Below, piece by piece: positions 9,007 through 16,995 of a stretch of 64,000 nt of DNA. The position numbers were made by a program, and so were the translations under genes. The notes under the pieces were generated by a model. The model was not told where the DNA came from. It saw only the letters and a list, made by a program, of their open reading frames with translations, and did not search any database. This stretch comes from Erythrobacter ani. Lineage in GTDB: Bacteria > Pseudomonadota > Alphaproteobacteria > Sphingomonadales > Sphingomonadaceae. The stretch is taken from assembly GCF_019204025.1 (NCBI RefSeq), contig NZ_JAGSPB010000002.1, forward strand, positions 806,001-870,000. Reading direction: 5' to 3'. Each line of letters starts with the position of its first letter. Within the stretch, counting starts at the first letter, position 1.

Positions 9007-9651
9007 CTACCCTGGGCCAAACACGATGGGTTCGTCTCCGGCTTTCCAAGGCGCGAATTTCGGCATGATCGATTTGAACAGGTCCGAGGACAGGTGGCCA
9101 TCAAGCCATGTCTGGAGGTGCGGAAGGTCCTGCGCATCGAACCACGCACGATCGGTGTTGGCGAATTGCCGGATGAATGGAAATAGCGCGATGTCGGCTA
9201 GGGTAGGCTTCTCACCACAGAGCTGCTCGCGCTCCTCCAGCCGCGCGTCGAGGTCCTCTAGTATCGCAAGCCCTTCGGCGCGGTGATCGACCTTGCCGTG
9301 ATCTGCTTCATATTCGTAGCGGTTTGGATATTTGTAGCGGTCGAGGTGGTGTTTGAACGGCCCGTCATTGCGCTCGATCAGCGCGTTTTCGTCGCCCTTC
9401 ATCCATCCTTCGGGGTCACACCTTTTCAATGCCCAGCGCATGACAGCGATACTCTCGTCCACGACTGTTCCATCAGCCATGGCCAGAACTGGGACGGTTG
9501 CCTTAGGTGATGTTTCAGCCAGTTCGGGCGGCTTGTCCGAGAGTTTCACTTCGCGCAGTTCCACAGCGATTCCCGCAATCCAGAGCGCCATTCGCGCGCG
9601 CATCGCATAAGGGCAGCGGCGAAAACTGTAGAGGATGGGGATCTCGCTCAC
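9007..9651 (-). CDS. glutathione S-transferase family protein
   Basis: 214 residues. The thioredoxin-fold N-terminus begins ILYSFRRCPYAMRARMAL, with a CPYA active-site-like motif (Cys near residue 13), then SPKATVPVL and DESIAVMRW that bind glutathione in the family, followed by a helical C-terminal domain. The CPYA cysteine suggests an omega/glutaredoxin-like thiol transferase more than a classical conjugating GST. It starts 6 bp after trhO stops and is probably co-transcribed with it. Confidence 0.88.
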   Translation of the reverse strand: MSEIPILYSFRRCPYAMRARMALWIAGIAVELREVKLSDKPPELAETSPKATVPVLAMADGTVVDESIAVMRWALKRCDPEGWMKGDENALIERNDGPFKHHLDRYKYPNRYEYEADHGKVDHRAEGLAILEDLDARLEEREQLCGEKPTLADIALFPFIRQFANTDRAWFDAQDLPHLQTWLDGHLSSDLFKSIMPKFAPWKAGDEPIVFGPG

Positions 9652-9657
9652 GGCTGA

Positions 9658-10623
9658 TCAACCGCCCGATGCGGGCAGCGTTCCGACATGCTTTTCGCCG
9701 CGCTCGCGCGCCAAGCGGGCCTGCTTCTGTCGCTCGCGATATCGGGCGCGCTGCGCATCAGTGCGCTCCTCGATGCAATGCGGGCAGCTGATCCCCTCCT
9801 CGAAATGCTTGCTGGCAATATCCTCGGCGCTGATCGGCCTGCGGCACGCGCGGCACAGCGAATATTCCCCGATTTCGAGGTCGTGTTTCACCGCAACGCG
9901 TTCGTCGAACACAAAGCAGTCGCCTTCCCACAGGCTTTCGTCTTCCGGCACTGTTTCGAGGTATTTGAGAATGCCGCCCTTCAGGTGAAAGACATCCTCC
10001 ACGCCTTCGGACTTGAGGAAACTGGTCGATTTCTCGCATCGAATACCTCCGGTGCAAAACATCGCGACCTTCTTCTTGCCGCTGAGCAGCGCCTCGCGGT
10101 GCTCCCGAAACCATTCAGGAAACTCGCCAAAGCTCTGCGTTTCAGGATCGACCGCTCCCTTGAAGGTGCCAATGGCCACTTCGTAATCATTCCGCGTGTC
10201 GATCACGACGGTGTCCGGATCGGAGATCAGATCGTTCCAGTCGTCCGGAGAAACATATTGGCCGACGCTCGACGTCGGATCGATGTCGGGCTGTCCCATG
10301 GTGACAATCTCGCGCTTCAGCCTGACTTTCATGCGGTTGAAAGGCATTTCCTGCGCGGCCGAGAATTTTACCTCAAGGTCAGCGCAACCGGGCAAGGCCC
10401 GGATATGGCCGAGTACAGCGTCCACCTCCGCGCGCGAACCTGCGATTGTGCCATTGATGCCCTCCTTTGCCAGCAGCAACGTGCCGCCGATGCTGTTCGC
10501 TTTGCACAGCTTCGCAAGCGGATCTTTAAGCGCGGCAGGATTGTCAAATGGCGTGAATTGGTAAAGCGCGGCCACGCAGACCTTGGGAGGCTTCGTCGAT
10601 TTGTTCTTATTCTCACGGACCAT
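9658..10623 (-). CDS. trhO: tRNA uridine(34) 5-hydroxylase TrhO (rhodanese-domain)
   Basis: 321 residues: an acylphosphatase-like N-terminal domain ([15 protein letters not shown]), a rhodanese domain with the catalytic Cys190 in [11 protein letters not shown], and a C-terminal tail with a C-x2-C (LCRAC) and C-x2-C (CPHC) pair that may bind a metal. TrhO (YceA) makes 5-hydroxyuridine at the wobble position of tRNA with oxygen, the first step to mo5U/cmo5U-type modifications. The extra C-terminal cysteines and basic tail are common in the longer family members. First gene of a minus-strand run with a GST and a STAS-like gene. Confidence 0.94.
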   Translation of the reverse strand: MVRENKNKSTKPPKVCVAALYQFTPFDNPAALKDPLAKLCKANSIGGTLLLAKEGINGTIAGSRAEVDAVLGHIRALPGCADLEVKFSAAQEMPFNRMKVRLKREIVTMGQPDIDPTSSVGQYVSPDDWNDLISDPDTVVIDTRNDYEVAIGTFKGAVDPETQSFGEFPEWFREHREALLSGKKKVAMFCTGGIRCEKSTSFLKSEGVEDVFHLKGGILKYLETVPEDESLWEGDCFVFDERVAVKHDLEIGEYSLCRACRRPISAEDIASKHFEEGISCPHCIEERTDAQRARYRERQKQARLARERGEKHVGTLPASGG

Positions 10624-10687
10624 AGGTCACGCGATTTAGTGTGACAGCACGGCAAGGGCAATGTCGACGTCGAAGGCTCCTCTCACC

Positions 10688-11761
10688 TCATTCGCTATCC
10701 GCAAGCGCAAGTGGCAAGACATGCTTCTCGAACACCTCCTCCGCCTGCTGGTGCGCGCCGCGTTGGCCAAAGTCGATCTTGGTTATCACGGTCACAAGGC
10801 CCAGGTCGGGAACTATGATCACCTTGTTGCCTCCAAAGCCGCTCATCTGCGCGGCGCGATAGCTCTGTCCATTGGCGCTGTAATCGCGCAGCCACCATAA
10901 ATAGCCGTATTCCACCCCGTCCTGTCCGGTGACGTCGGCCTTGGGACTGATCGATTGCGCCACCCAGTCAGGTGTGAGAATCTGTCGCCCTTCAAACGAC
11001 CCACCATTGGCGTAGAGCCTGCCAACCTTCTCGTAGTCGCGGCTTGTAAGGCCCAGACCCCCGCCGCCCATGGCGAGGCCCAAGGGGCTGAACTGCCATT
11101 CTACCGCGCCTATCCCGAGTGGGTCGAACAGGGTGCGGCGCGCAAAATCCTCCATTGGCTCACCCGTTGCGCTCTCTATCACGGCACCCAGCGCTACCGT
11201 TCCCGCGGTGCAATAGGAAAAGGACCGGCCATAAGGGCTGTCTTCAGGCTTGGGCACCCAGGCGGGAAACCCGCGGACCGGCAAGTCGAGGAAAAAGCCG
11301 ACCCAATCCTCGATTATATACATGCGATCTTCCCTGCCGCGCGATGCGGGATTGGAATCGTCGCATTCCAGCGGGCCGCTCATGGTGAGCAGCGCTTCGA
11401 TCGTCATTGCGTCCTTGCGCGGATCGGGGTTGGCCGGTGTGTGAAGGATATGATCGAGCACCGGCTCCCCTACCGTTCCGATATGACCTTCTTGGATCGC
11501 CAGGCCAATCAACGCCCCCGTGATTGTCTTGGTCACCGATCGCGTGTTGCGAAGTGCATCGGGTTCATCGTCGAAATAATTTTCGTGGAGGATCTCGCCA
11601 TCGCGGCTGACGACGATGCTGCTGATCATGCCATATTCGTTGGCAGCAACGATGTCGTCCAGGGCCGACCAGTTCGCAGCAGGCTCGGCGTTTGCGGAAT
11701 GGGCGCTCAGCGATAGCGCGGCGGCGCAGCCAAAAGCTGCAAGGCATGGTGTGTTGTTCAT
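10688..11761 (-). CDS. secreted serine hydrolase, beta-lactamase (class C) family
   Basis: 357 residues with a signal peptide (residues about 1-25, ending SANA). The catalytic SxxK motif is SVTK at Ser75-Lys78; the region matching the YxN motif reads SYCTAG. These features place it among periplasmic esterase/DD-peptidase-like enzymes of the beta-lactamase fold; it need not hydrolyse antibiotics. It lies 43 bp downstream of an AraC regulator on the same strand and may be controlled by it. Confidence 0.88.
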   Translation of the reverse strand: MNNTPCLAAFGCAAALSLSAHSANAEPAANWSALDDIVAANEYGMISSIVVSRDGEILHENYFDDEPDALRNTRSVTKTITGALIGLAIQEGHIGTVGEPVLDHILHTPANPDPRKDAMTIEALLTMSGPLECDDSNPASRGREDRMYIIEDWVGFFLDLPVRGFPAWVPKPEDSPYGRSFSYCTAGTVALGAVIESATGEPMEDFARRTLFDPLGIGAVEWQFSPLGLAMGGGGLGLTSRDYEKVGRLYANGGSFEGRQILTPDWVAQSISPKADVTGQDGVEYGYLWWLRDYSANGQSYRAAQMSGFGGNKVIIVPDLGLVTVITKIDFGQRGAHQQAEEVFEKHVLPLALADSE

Positions 11762-11804
11762 GCAATACTCTTAGCGCGGCGCGCGGGGCCGGTCTTGGAA
11801 AAAT

Positions 11805-12617
11805 CTAACCCTGCCCGCGATTTCGGAGCCGCCATTGCGCGGGCGAGCAGGCCATGGCCTTGCGAAAGCGCGCGCTCATATGCGCCTGATCGTAGAAGCC
11901 GAAGCGCGCAGCGAGGTCGACGAGCGGCTCGTCGCAGGCGGTGACTGCCACGGCGCAAAGCTCGATCTGCCGCGCATTTGCCATTTGCGAAGGCGAACAG
12001 CCGAACCGCGTGCGAAAGGCGCGCGGCAAGTGGTTTGGATGAACGTCGGCGATGCGTGCGAGATCGGCCATGGTCAGCGCCCACGGCTCGCCCGATTGCC
12101 GGATCGCATCGAAGGCACGCTCAATCCCGGCGGGTATCCCGTCGAGATCCTGTGGGCGTTCACATTCGAACAGCGTCGCGAGCGCGGCCAGGTCGTCTTC
12201 AAGTTCGAACGCGGTTTTTGCGTTGAGATCGCGGGCGAGCCGGTGGCAGAATTGCAGGACCGGAGCCGAGAGGGCATGCCGCACATGATTCTCCGCCAGC
12301 CCTTCGATGTTCAGATCGATTGCCATGAAGGAACCGCGCCCGGTGACGAAATGATCGCGGTGATAGGTGCCGGGCGGATTGAGCACCGCAACCGGGCGGT
12401 CGATAAAACCATTCTCGCCAGTGATCGGCGTTACATAAGGCCCGCTGGTGACGAAGACGATATGGGCATGTGTGTGGCCATGAGGGTTCACTGCCTCTGG
12501 CGGCGCGTTGGCTTCATGCAGCTGAAAAATCCCCTTCGCAACTGCTTTGCGGCAAAGCTCTCTGCCCCAGTAGCCAGTCGCCTCATTCCGGCGGGCATTG
12601 GGATCAGTGGCCAGCAT
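11805..12617 (-). CDS. AraC family transcriptional regulator
   Basis: 270 residues. The N-terminal half is a cupin-like sensor domain (NPHGHTHAHIVFVTSGPY); the C-terminal 100 residues hold two helix-turn-helices, MADLARIADVHPNHLPRAF and LVDLAARFGFYDQAHMSARF, the AraC/XylS DNA-binding fold. The ATG at 12617 follows the ilvE stop codon with no gap (TGAATG), so translation may be coupled to ilvE. The downstream serine hydrolase is the most likely target; the inducer is unknown. Confidence 0.9.
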   Translation of the reverse strand: MLATDPNARRNEATGYWGRELCRKAVAKGIFQLHEANAPPEAVNPHGHTHAHIVFVTSGPYVTPITGENGFIDRPVAVLNPPGTYHRDHFVTGRGSFMAIDLNIEGLAENHVRHALSAPVLQFCHRLARDLNAKTAFELEDDLAALATLFECERPQDLDGIPAGIERAFDAIRQSGEPWALTMADLARIADVHPNHLPRAFRTRFGCSPSQMANARQIELCAVAVTACDEPLVDLAARFGFYDQAHMSARFRKAMACSPAQWRLRNRGQG

Positions 12618-13697
12618 TCAAATCCGCATGACCCAGCCGTGCTTATCATCGACCTTGCCGTGCTGCACTCCGACCAGTTTTTCGCGCATCTTCGCGGCCA
12701 TCTGGCCGATACCGCCGGTGCCGATGGTAAACTCGCCAGAAGGTGAAGCGACCGTGCCGACGGGGGTCACCACCGCTGCGGTTCCGCAGGCGAGCGTTTC
12801 GAGCAGTTCGCCGCTTTCCGCCTCTTCGCGCCACTGGGTTATCGAATATTGCTCTTCGCGCACCTCGAGGCCTTCCTCGCGCAGCATCGCGATCAGGCTG
12901 TCGCGCGTGATGCCGGGAAGGATTGTGCCGGTAAGGGGCGGGGTGATGACGCTGCCGTCTGCGCGCACGAAGAACAGGTTCATGCCGCCGAGCTCTTCGA
13001 CCCACTTGTTTTCGATGGCGTCGAGGAACACAACCTGATCGCAGCCCTTCGAAATGGCCTCGGCTTGCGGAACCAGGCTCGCGGCGTAATTTCCGCCGGT
13101 CTTGGCCGCGCCGGTGCCGCCGGGGGCTGCACGAACATAATCCTGACTGACCCAGATCTTGACCGGGTTAACCCCGTTTTTGAAGTAATTGCCCGAAGAG
13201 ACGAGGATCACGACAAACTTGTACTGCTTTGCCGGACGCACGCCCAAGAAGGCTTCCGAGGCATACATGAAGGGCCGGATATAGAGCGAGCCGCCCTCGA
13301 TCGGGGGCATCCACTTGGCGTCGGTCAGGACCGCCTCGCGCACGGCGGCGAGGAAGGTCTCTTCCGGGATTTCCGGCATCGCCATGCGCCGCGCGCTGTC
13401 ATTGAAACGCGCTGCATTCGCCTCGGGCCGGAACAGCGCCAGACCGCCATCTGCATGCGCGAAGGCTTTCATGCCTTCGAAAATTTCCTGCGCATAATGC
13501 AGGACGCTGGAGGCAGGATCCATCGGGATCGCCTCCCGAGGGCCGATCTGCGGTGTCTGCCAGCCGCCCTTCGCCTCGTCATAATCGATCGTGACCATGT
13601 GATCGGTGAAGACCGTGCCGAATCCGGGATCGGCAATTCTCGCTTCGCGAACATCGTCCGGCGTCGGCGAGGGGTGAGGGATGCGGGTGAATTCCAT
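12618..13697 (-). CDS. ilvE: branched-chain amino acid aminotransferase
   Basis: 359 residues, the eukaryotic-like (type II) branched-chain aminotransferase length. PLP-binding Lys199 is in GAAKTGGNYAASL; the EELGGMNLFFV and TGTILPGITRDS stretches are the fold-type IV signatures. It transfers amino groups between glutamate and the keto acids of leucine, isoleucine and valine, the last step of their synthesis. Transcription must pass a leader with a short ORF and a terminator-like hairpin (13738-13905), so attenuation-like control is possible. araC follows directly. Confidence 0.95.
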   Translation of the reverse strand: MEFTRIPHPSPTPDDVREARIADPGFGTVFTDHMVTIDYDEAKGGWQTPQIGPREAIPMDPASSVLHYAQEIFEGMKAFAHADGGLALFRPEANAARFNDSARRMAMPEIPEETFLAAVREAVLTDAKWMPPIEGGSLYIRPFMYASEAFLGVRPAKQYKFVVILVSSGNYFKNGVNPVKIWVSQDYVRAAPGGTGAAKTGGNYAASLVPQAEAISKGCDQVVFLDAIENKWVEELGGMNLFFVRADGSVITPPLTGTILPGITRDSLIAMLREEGLEVREEQYSITQWREEAESGELLETLACGTAAVVTPVGTVASPSGEFTIGTGGIGQMAAKMREKLVGVQHGKVDDKHGWVMRI

Positions 13698-13737
13698 GGG
13701 GTGCGCAGATAATGCGGCGCGGGGAAAGGGGCAAGAT

Positions 13738-13777
13738 ATGAAAAGGGCGGCTCTCGCCCGTAGGAGAACCGCCCTTT
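13738..13777 (-). terminator. terminator-like hairpin in the ilvE leader
   Basis: On the minus strand a 14-bp stem (13764-13777 with 13742-13755, one G-U pair) encloses an 8-nt loop and ends in TTTT. It lies 43 nt before the ilvE start codon, after a short ORF with a strong ribosome site. It can act as an attenuator for ilvE or as the end of an independent small transcript. Confidence 0.7.
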
Positions 13778-13831
13778 CATGGTCAGCGGCCGGAAGTGCC
13801 GCTCACGAAACCTCACTCGGTAAGGAAAATG

Positions 13832-13888
13832 TTACCGAATATGCTCCGTAGGGATCTTCACCGACCTCGCTACTGAACCATGAGACAT
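13832..13888 (-). CDS. 18-codon leader-type ORF before ilvE
   Basis: ATG at 13888 to TAA at 13832 encodes MSHGSVARSVKIPTEHIR. The start is preceded, seven bases from the core GGAGG, by GAAAGGAGGTGATCC (13890-13904), a 15-nt exact complement of the usual alphaproteobacterial 16S rRNA 3' tail. The stop codon lies inside the 5' arm of a 9-bp hairpin (13815-13840), and two further hairpins follow, the last a terminator. The peptide is not rich in Leu, Ile or Val (two Ile, two Val, no Leu), so classical amino-acid attenuation is not obvious. It may be a regulatory uORF or a small protein gene. Confidence 0.5.
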   Translation of the reverse strand: MSHGSVARSVKIPTEHIR

Positions 13889-13905
13889 CGGATCACCTCC
13901 TTTCG

Positions 13906-14181
13906 CGCTTGAAAGCCAAGACCGCACCGTATCACCGGGGGCCGAAGTTCGCGTTCGCCGCTAACCTCATGCACATAATTGAGTCGTATGGGGCACGAAC
14001 ACAAGACTTGAAAAAAACTTTTCCCACGTCAGTATGGAACGCCGTTGCGCCGCCGCGACGATTTTGCGCCCGAGGGGAAACCCCGGGCGTTGGTGTTTCC
14101 GGGCCGGGATTGCCGCACGCTTCTGTCGATACTGTGGAAAGCCGAAAAAGAATCGGCGATGCTCTCGCCGGGGGCCGCGAT
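13906..14181. other. intergenic remainder upstream of the ilvE leader
   Basis: The part nearest the leader should contain its minus-strand promoter; a CTTGTG...AATTAT pair around 13975-14010 is a weak candidate only. A GC-rich inverted repeat at 14067-14089 (CGCCC/GGGG arms around AAA) could be a 3' hairpin for the lipoprotein gene. No gene is seen. Confidence 0.45.
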
Positions 14182-14820
14182 CTAGCGGCAGTCTTCGATC
14201 ACGCGGCCGACTTCGACCCATGCCGGGACATAGAGCGTCGGCAACCCTTGGGTCTGGACTGCAAAGCGTCCCTTGGTGATCGCCATCGCATCGAGCAGGG
14301 GATCGCCCGCAAACAGGATCGCGGCGAGCATAGGGCGGCGACTATCGATCGGGTCAGCCTGCATTGATCGTTCGGTCGTCTCCGTTTCAATCCGCATGAC
14401 ACGCGGCGATGCCTCGGACGTTTCCACAATACGGGCGATGCCGATATTTCCGCTCCCCTTGTCGCACCGGATGATAAGAGCAGGATTCGCCGTGTTCGGA
14501 CCGAATATGGCCAGGGATTCGCTTTGCTCGTCGACATAGGTCCAGGTCCCATTGGTCGCCGGAGCGTCGAGATAATTCGTATATTCCGGCTCCTGCGCTG
14601 CCGGCATGGGAGCCGGAGTTGGAGCGGGTGCAGCTCTCGGAGCGGGAGTAGGCGCAGGCGCTTGCTCGGGCCTTGGCCGTGGTGAGGGCTGCGGTGCCGG
14701 AATCGAGGTCGCAGGTGCCGTGCTGGCGGTCTGTGTCGGGATATCGACTGAAGGGATGCAGGCAGCGATGCCAAAGGTTAGGGCGATCGCGCCTGCGGCG
14801 TGGAAGTAGACTGCTTTCAT
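14182..14820 (-). CDS. Pro/Ala-rich lipoprotein of unknown function
   Basis: 212 residues. A signal peptide ends in a lipobox-like GIAAC with Cys21 as the probable lipidated residue. Residues about 25-75 are a Pro/Ala linker with Arg and Gln, and residues about 80-212 form a compact domain (GTWTYVDEQSESLAIFGP, ALIIRCDKGSGNIGI, two cysteines). The linker suggests a domain held away from the membrane surface, across the periplasm. No family recognised. It is divergent from tlyA with only 34 bp between start codons. Confidence 0.72.
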   Translation of the reverse strand: MKAVYFHAAGAIALTFGIAACIPSVDIPTQTASTAPATSIPAPQPSPRPRPEQAPAPTPAPRAAPAPTPAPMPAAQEPEYTNYLDAPATNGTWTYVDEQSESLAIFGPNTANPALIIRCDKGSGNIGIARIVETSEASPRVMRIETETTERSMQADPIDSRRPMLAAILFAGDPLLDAMAITKGRFAVQTQGLPTLYVPAWVEVGRVIEDCR

Positions 14821-14854
14821 GCGACTTCAATGCGCGCTAACGCCTTTTGGGTCC

Positions 14855-15610
14855 ATGACGAAAACACAAAAACCATCGAAAAAGAAACGCGCCGACCATC
14901 TGCTCGTCGAGCGTGATTTGGTCGAGAGCCGGACCCGCGCGCAGGCGCTCATCATGGCGGGCACCGTGTTTTCCGGCGAGAGCAAGATCGAAAAACCCGG
15001 CCAGCAGCTCGCCGAAGACGCGCCGCTCGAAGTGCGCGGGCGGGACCATCCGTGGGTAAGCCGCGGCGGGATAAAGCTGGCTCACGCGATCGATCATTTT
15101 GGGCTCGATCCGGTTGGCGCTGTGGCTATGGATGTCGGCAGTTCCACCGGAGGTTTCACCGATGTGCTACTGACCAAGGGAGCTTCCCATGTCTTCGCGG
15201 TCGACAGCGGCACCAACCAGCTCGCCTGGAAATTGCGGCAGGATGACCGGGTCACGGTCTACGAGCAGACCAGTGCCCGCATTCTAAAGCCGGAACAGTT
15301 CGACCGACCGATCGACTGGGTGGTCTGCGATGCAAGCTTCATCAGCCTGTCGAAAGTGCTCGAGCGTCCGCTTGAACTCGCGGCACCACGATGCCGTTTG
15401 GTTGCGCTCATCAAGCCCCAATTCGAGGTCGCGCGCGAGGAGGTGGGCAAGGGCGGGGTGGTGCGCGACGCAGCCTTGCACGAGCGCGTTTGCAAAGAAG
15501 TTCGCGAATGGCTCGAAAGGCTCGGCTGGGACATTCAGGGTATCGCGCAAAGCCCGATAACCGGCCCACAAGGCAATGTGGAATTTCTGATCAGCGCAGC
15601 TCGCGGCTGA
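14855..15610 (+). CDS. tlyA: TlyA family rRNA (cytidine-2'-O)-methyltransferase
   Basis: 251 residues: a basic N-terminus, an S4 RNA-binding domain (RADHLLVERDLVESRTRAQALIMAG region), then a Rossmann FtsJ-like methyltransferase with the SAM motif DVGSSTGG at 93-100 and catalytic-type Asp/Lys residues (VVCDASFIS, LIKPQFEV). TlyA methylates 16S and 23S rRNA in mycobacteria and is tied to capreomycin sensitivity; many members are annotated hemolysin-like. The frame is open to 14819 but ATG 14855 gives the family N-terminus. It converges on the next gene with 3 bp between stops. Confidence 0.9.
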   Translation: MTKTQKPSKKKRADHLLVERDLVESRTRAQALIMAGTVFSGESKIEKPGQQLAEDAPLEVRGRDHPWVSRGGIKLAHAIDHFGLDPVGAVAMDVGSSTGGFTDVLLTKGASHVFAVDSGTNQLAWKLRQDDRVTVYEQTSARILKPEQFDRPIDWVVCDASFISLSKVLERPLELAAPRCRLVALIKPQFEVAREEVGKGGVVRDAALHERVCKEVREWLERLGWDIQGIAQSPITGPQGNVEFLISAARG

Positions 15611-15613
15611 TGG

Positions 15614-16270
15614 TCAGGCCATTTCGAGGCTGCTGATCTTTTCGTCGAGATCAATCGGAATCTGCGAAAGCACTTCTACTCCGCTTTCTTTTTCATACGC
15701 CTTTTCGCCATGTTCGGCGATGAGCTCCGCGTGCTTGGCGTCACGCTGCCGCAAAAGCTCGGCAATCTCTTCGCGATAAAGTGCAACCATCGCGGTGACG
15801 AACCGATTGACGAGGCCGTCTTCCTTGGTCTTGTCGACATTGAAGGCGGGCAAGTGCTCAATCATGACGTCTGCCGGATACAGAAATTCGTTCGTGACAT
15901 AACGATTCACCGTGAACCACGCGCGCGGGATGCCGACGGTGTCGATGGATAGTCCGATCAGGTGCGTAACATGAGCTTTCGCCTCTTCGCCCTGCGGCGG
16001 CCAGACTTTCGGCTCCAACCCTTCGGGCAGTTGGGTGCGGTGCAGGAAGAGGTGGAAATGGCCGTGCTCGTCCTTGTCCCGGCTGCCTGCAGCGTGAACA
16101 TGATAGTACCAGCGCGACTGGCAATCGGCATCACGGGCATCCTTGGGCGGATAATGCGACCAGAACGTCACATTGTCTTCCGGCACGACGCGCAGCATCA
16201 GCGGTTTCTGTTCCTGCGCCATCGCGGTGATGGTTTCGATGACGGTCTGCGCGGCTTCGATCTGGTTCAT
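15614..16270 (-). CDS. conserved protein of unknown function (DUF6969-like)
   Basis: About 218 residues, soluble, no signal peptide. It has HYPP-like and His-rich stretches (FWSHYPPKDA, YYHVHAAGSRD, HGHFHLFLHR) and TVNRYVTNEFLYPADVM, followed by a helical C-terminus. I believe this is the family named DUF6969, from memory. The histidines suggest a metal site, which is inference. The open frame reaches 16306, but a terminator for the upstream gene covers 16284-16325, so the ATG at 16270 is preferred. Confidence 0.7.
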   Translation of the reverse strand: MNQIEAAQTVIETITAMAQEQKPLMLRVVPEDNVTFWSHYPPKDARDADCQSRWYYHVHAAGSRDKDEHGHFHLFLHRTQLPEGLEPKVWPPQGEEAKAHVTHLIGLSIDTVGIPRAWFTVNRYVTNEFLYPADVMIEHLPAFNVDKTKEDGLVNRFVTAMVALYREEIAELLRQRDAKHAELIAEHGEKAYEKESGVEVLSQIPIDLDEKISSLEMA

Positions 16271-16283
16271 GATGCTGGAGATA

Positions 16284-16325
16284 GAAAGCAAAACGGCCGA
16301 CAGCAACAGGTGTTGCCATCGGCCG
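16284..16325 (-). terminator. intrinsic terminator after the Cys-Cys repeat gene
   Basis: On the minus strand a 13-bp stem (CGGCCGA...TCGGCCG with inner TGGCAA/TTGCTG) and a 6-nt loop, followed by TTTTGCTTT. It lies 27 bp after the stop codon of the Cys-rich gene and makes that gene a single-gene transcript. Confidence 0.8.
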
Positions 16326-16351
16326 AATGCATTTAAGCGTTTGTGCGAGGC

Positions 16352-16630
16352 TTATGCAGCGCCGCAGCAGCCGTCTGCGGCACAGCAGCTAGCGGCACAG
16401 CAAGCAGCTGCACAGCAACCAGCGGCGCAGCAAGCTTCAGCGGCACAGCAAGCGACTTCAGCAGCGGCGCAGCAAGCAGCTTCTGCAACTTCTTCAGCAG
16501 CGGCACATGCGCTCAGAGCGGTTTCGTCAGCAGCGGTGCCAGCGTCGTCAGCGGGGGCCGAGCAAGCGGAGGTTGCAACAGCGAGACCGCCAGCGACTGC
16601 AAGCATCGAAGCGAAATTGGTCTTTTTCAT
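16352..16630 (-). CDS. lipoprotein-like protein with Cys-Cys pentad repeats
   Basis: 92 residues. The N-terminus MKKTNFASMLAVAGGLAVATSAC looks like a signal peptide with a possible lipobox cysteine at 23. The rest is nearly all Ala, Cys, Glu and Gly. Sixteen cysteines include seven CC pairs; four consecutive units follow a strict xCCAA pentad before a closing GCCGAA. GGGGA lies upstream of the ATG at 16630. No family recognised. Dense vicinal cysteines suggest metal or copper binding, or a disulfide-stacked rod, but neither is shown. The gene is monocistronic, with its own terminator. The reading frame is supported by signal peptide, ribosome site and terminator together. Confidence 0.75.
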   Translation of the reverse strand: MKKTNFASMLAVAGGLAVATSACSAPADDAGTAADETALSACAAAEEVAEAACCAAAEVACCAAEACCAAGCCAAACCAASCCAADGCCGAA

Positions 16631-16995
16631 TAAATCGTTCCCCAATATGAGCTCCCATCGAGCCCTTACATAAGGTGGGACGCGCGGGTGGATGAATCTT
16701 GCCGAGGTGCGTCCCGAATCGCGGCAAGAATGTGGCGAAGCTATCACAATGCTTGGGAAACGCACACGCCTTTAATCTCGAATAGCTGAATTCGCCTGAA
16801 ATCTGCGATTTTGAGTGCTTGACTCGAGGCCAAGCGTGGGAAAATTGGCACTCAGGTTAACAGCATGTATTGGGCGAATGCAGTGACGTTCATACGAATC
16901 GCACTGTCTCAGATACGGGGTCGCACGCAAATCTGACTTAATCGCACGCGCAGAATACTGCGACGCGCATCAGCCCGTCCCTTGCAGGAGAGCGA
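16631..16995. other. intergenic region between divergent Cys-repeat and tspO genes
   Basis: 365 bp without a credible gene. It must carry promoters for both directions. On the plus strand TTGGCA (16845-16850) and TATTGG (16868-16873) are 17 bp apart and could be the tspO promoter. No other structure stood out. Confidence 0.4.

Noticed and set aside
10688..11761. True beta-lactamase
   Set aside because: The SxxK fold is shared by esterases and DD-peptidases; nothing in the three serine hydrolases here points to antibiotic hydrolysis.
13890..13904. Exact match to the 3' end of 16S rRNA on the plus strand
   Set aside because: Only 15 bases match and no other rRNA sequence is adjacent. On the minus strand the same bases form a well-spaced ribosome site, which is the better reading.
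16360..16510. Short tandem DNA repeats resembling a CRISPR array
   Set aside because: The repetition comes from CC/AA codons of the Cys-rich gene; there are no spacers of regular length and no cas genes.
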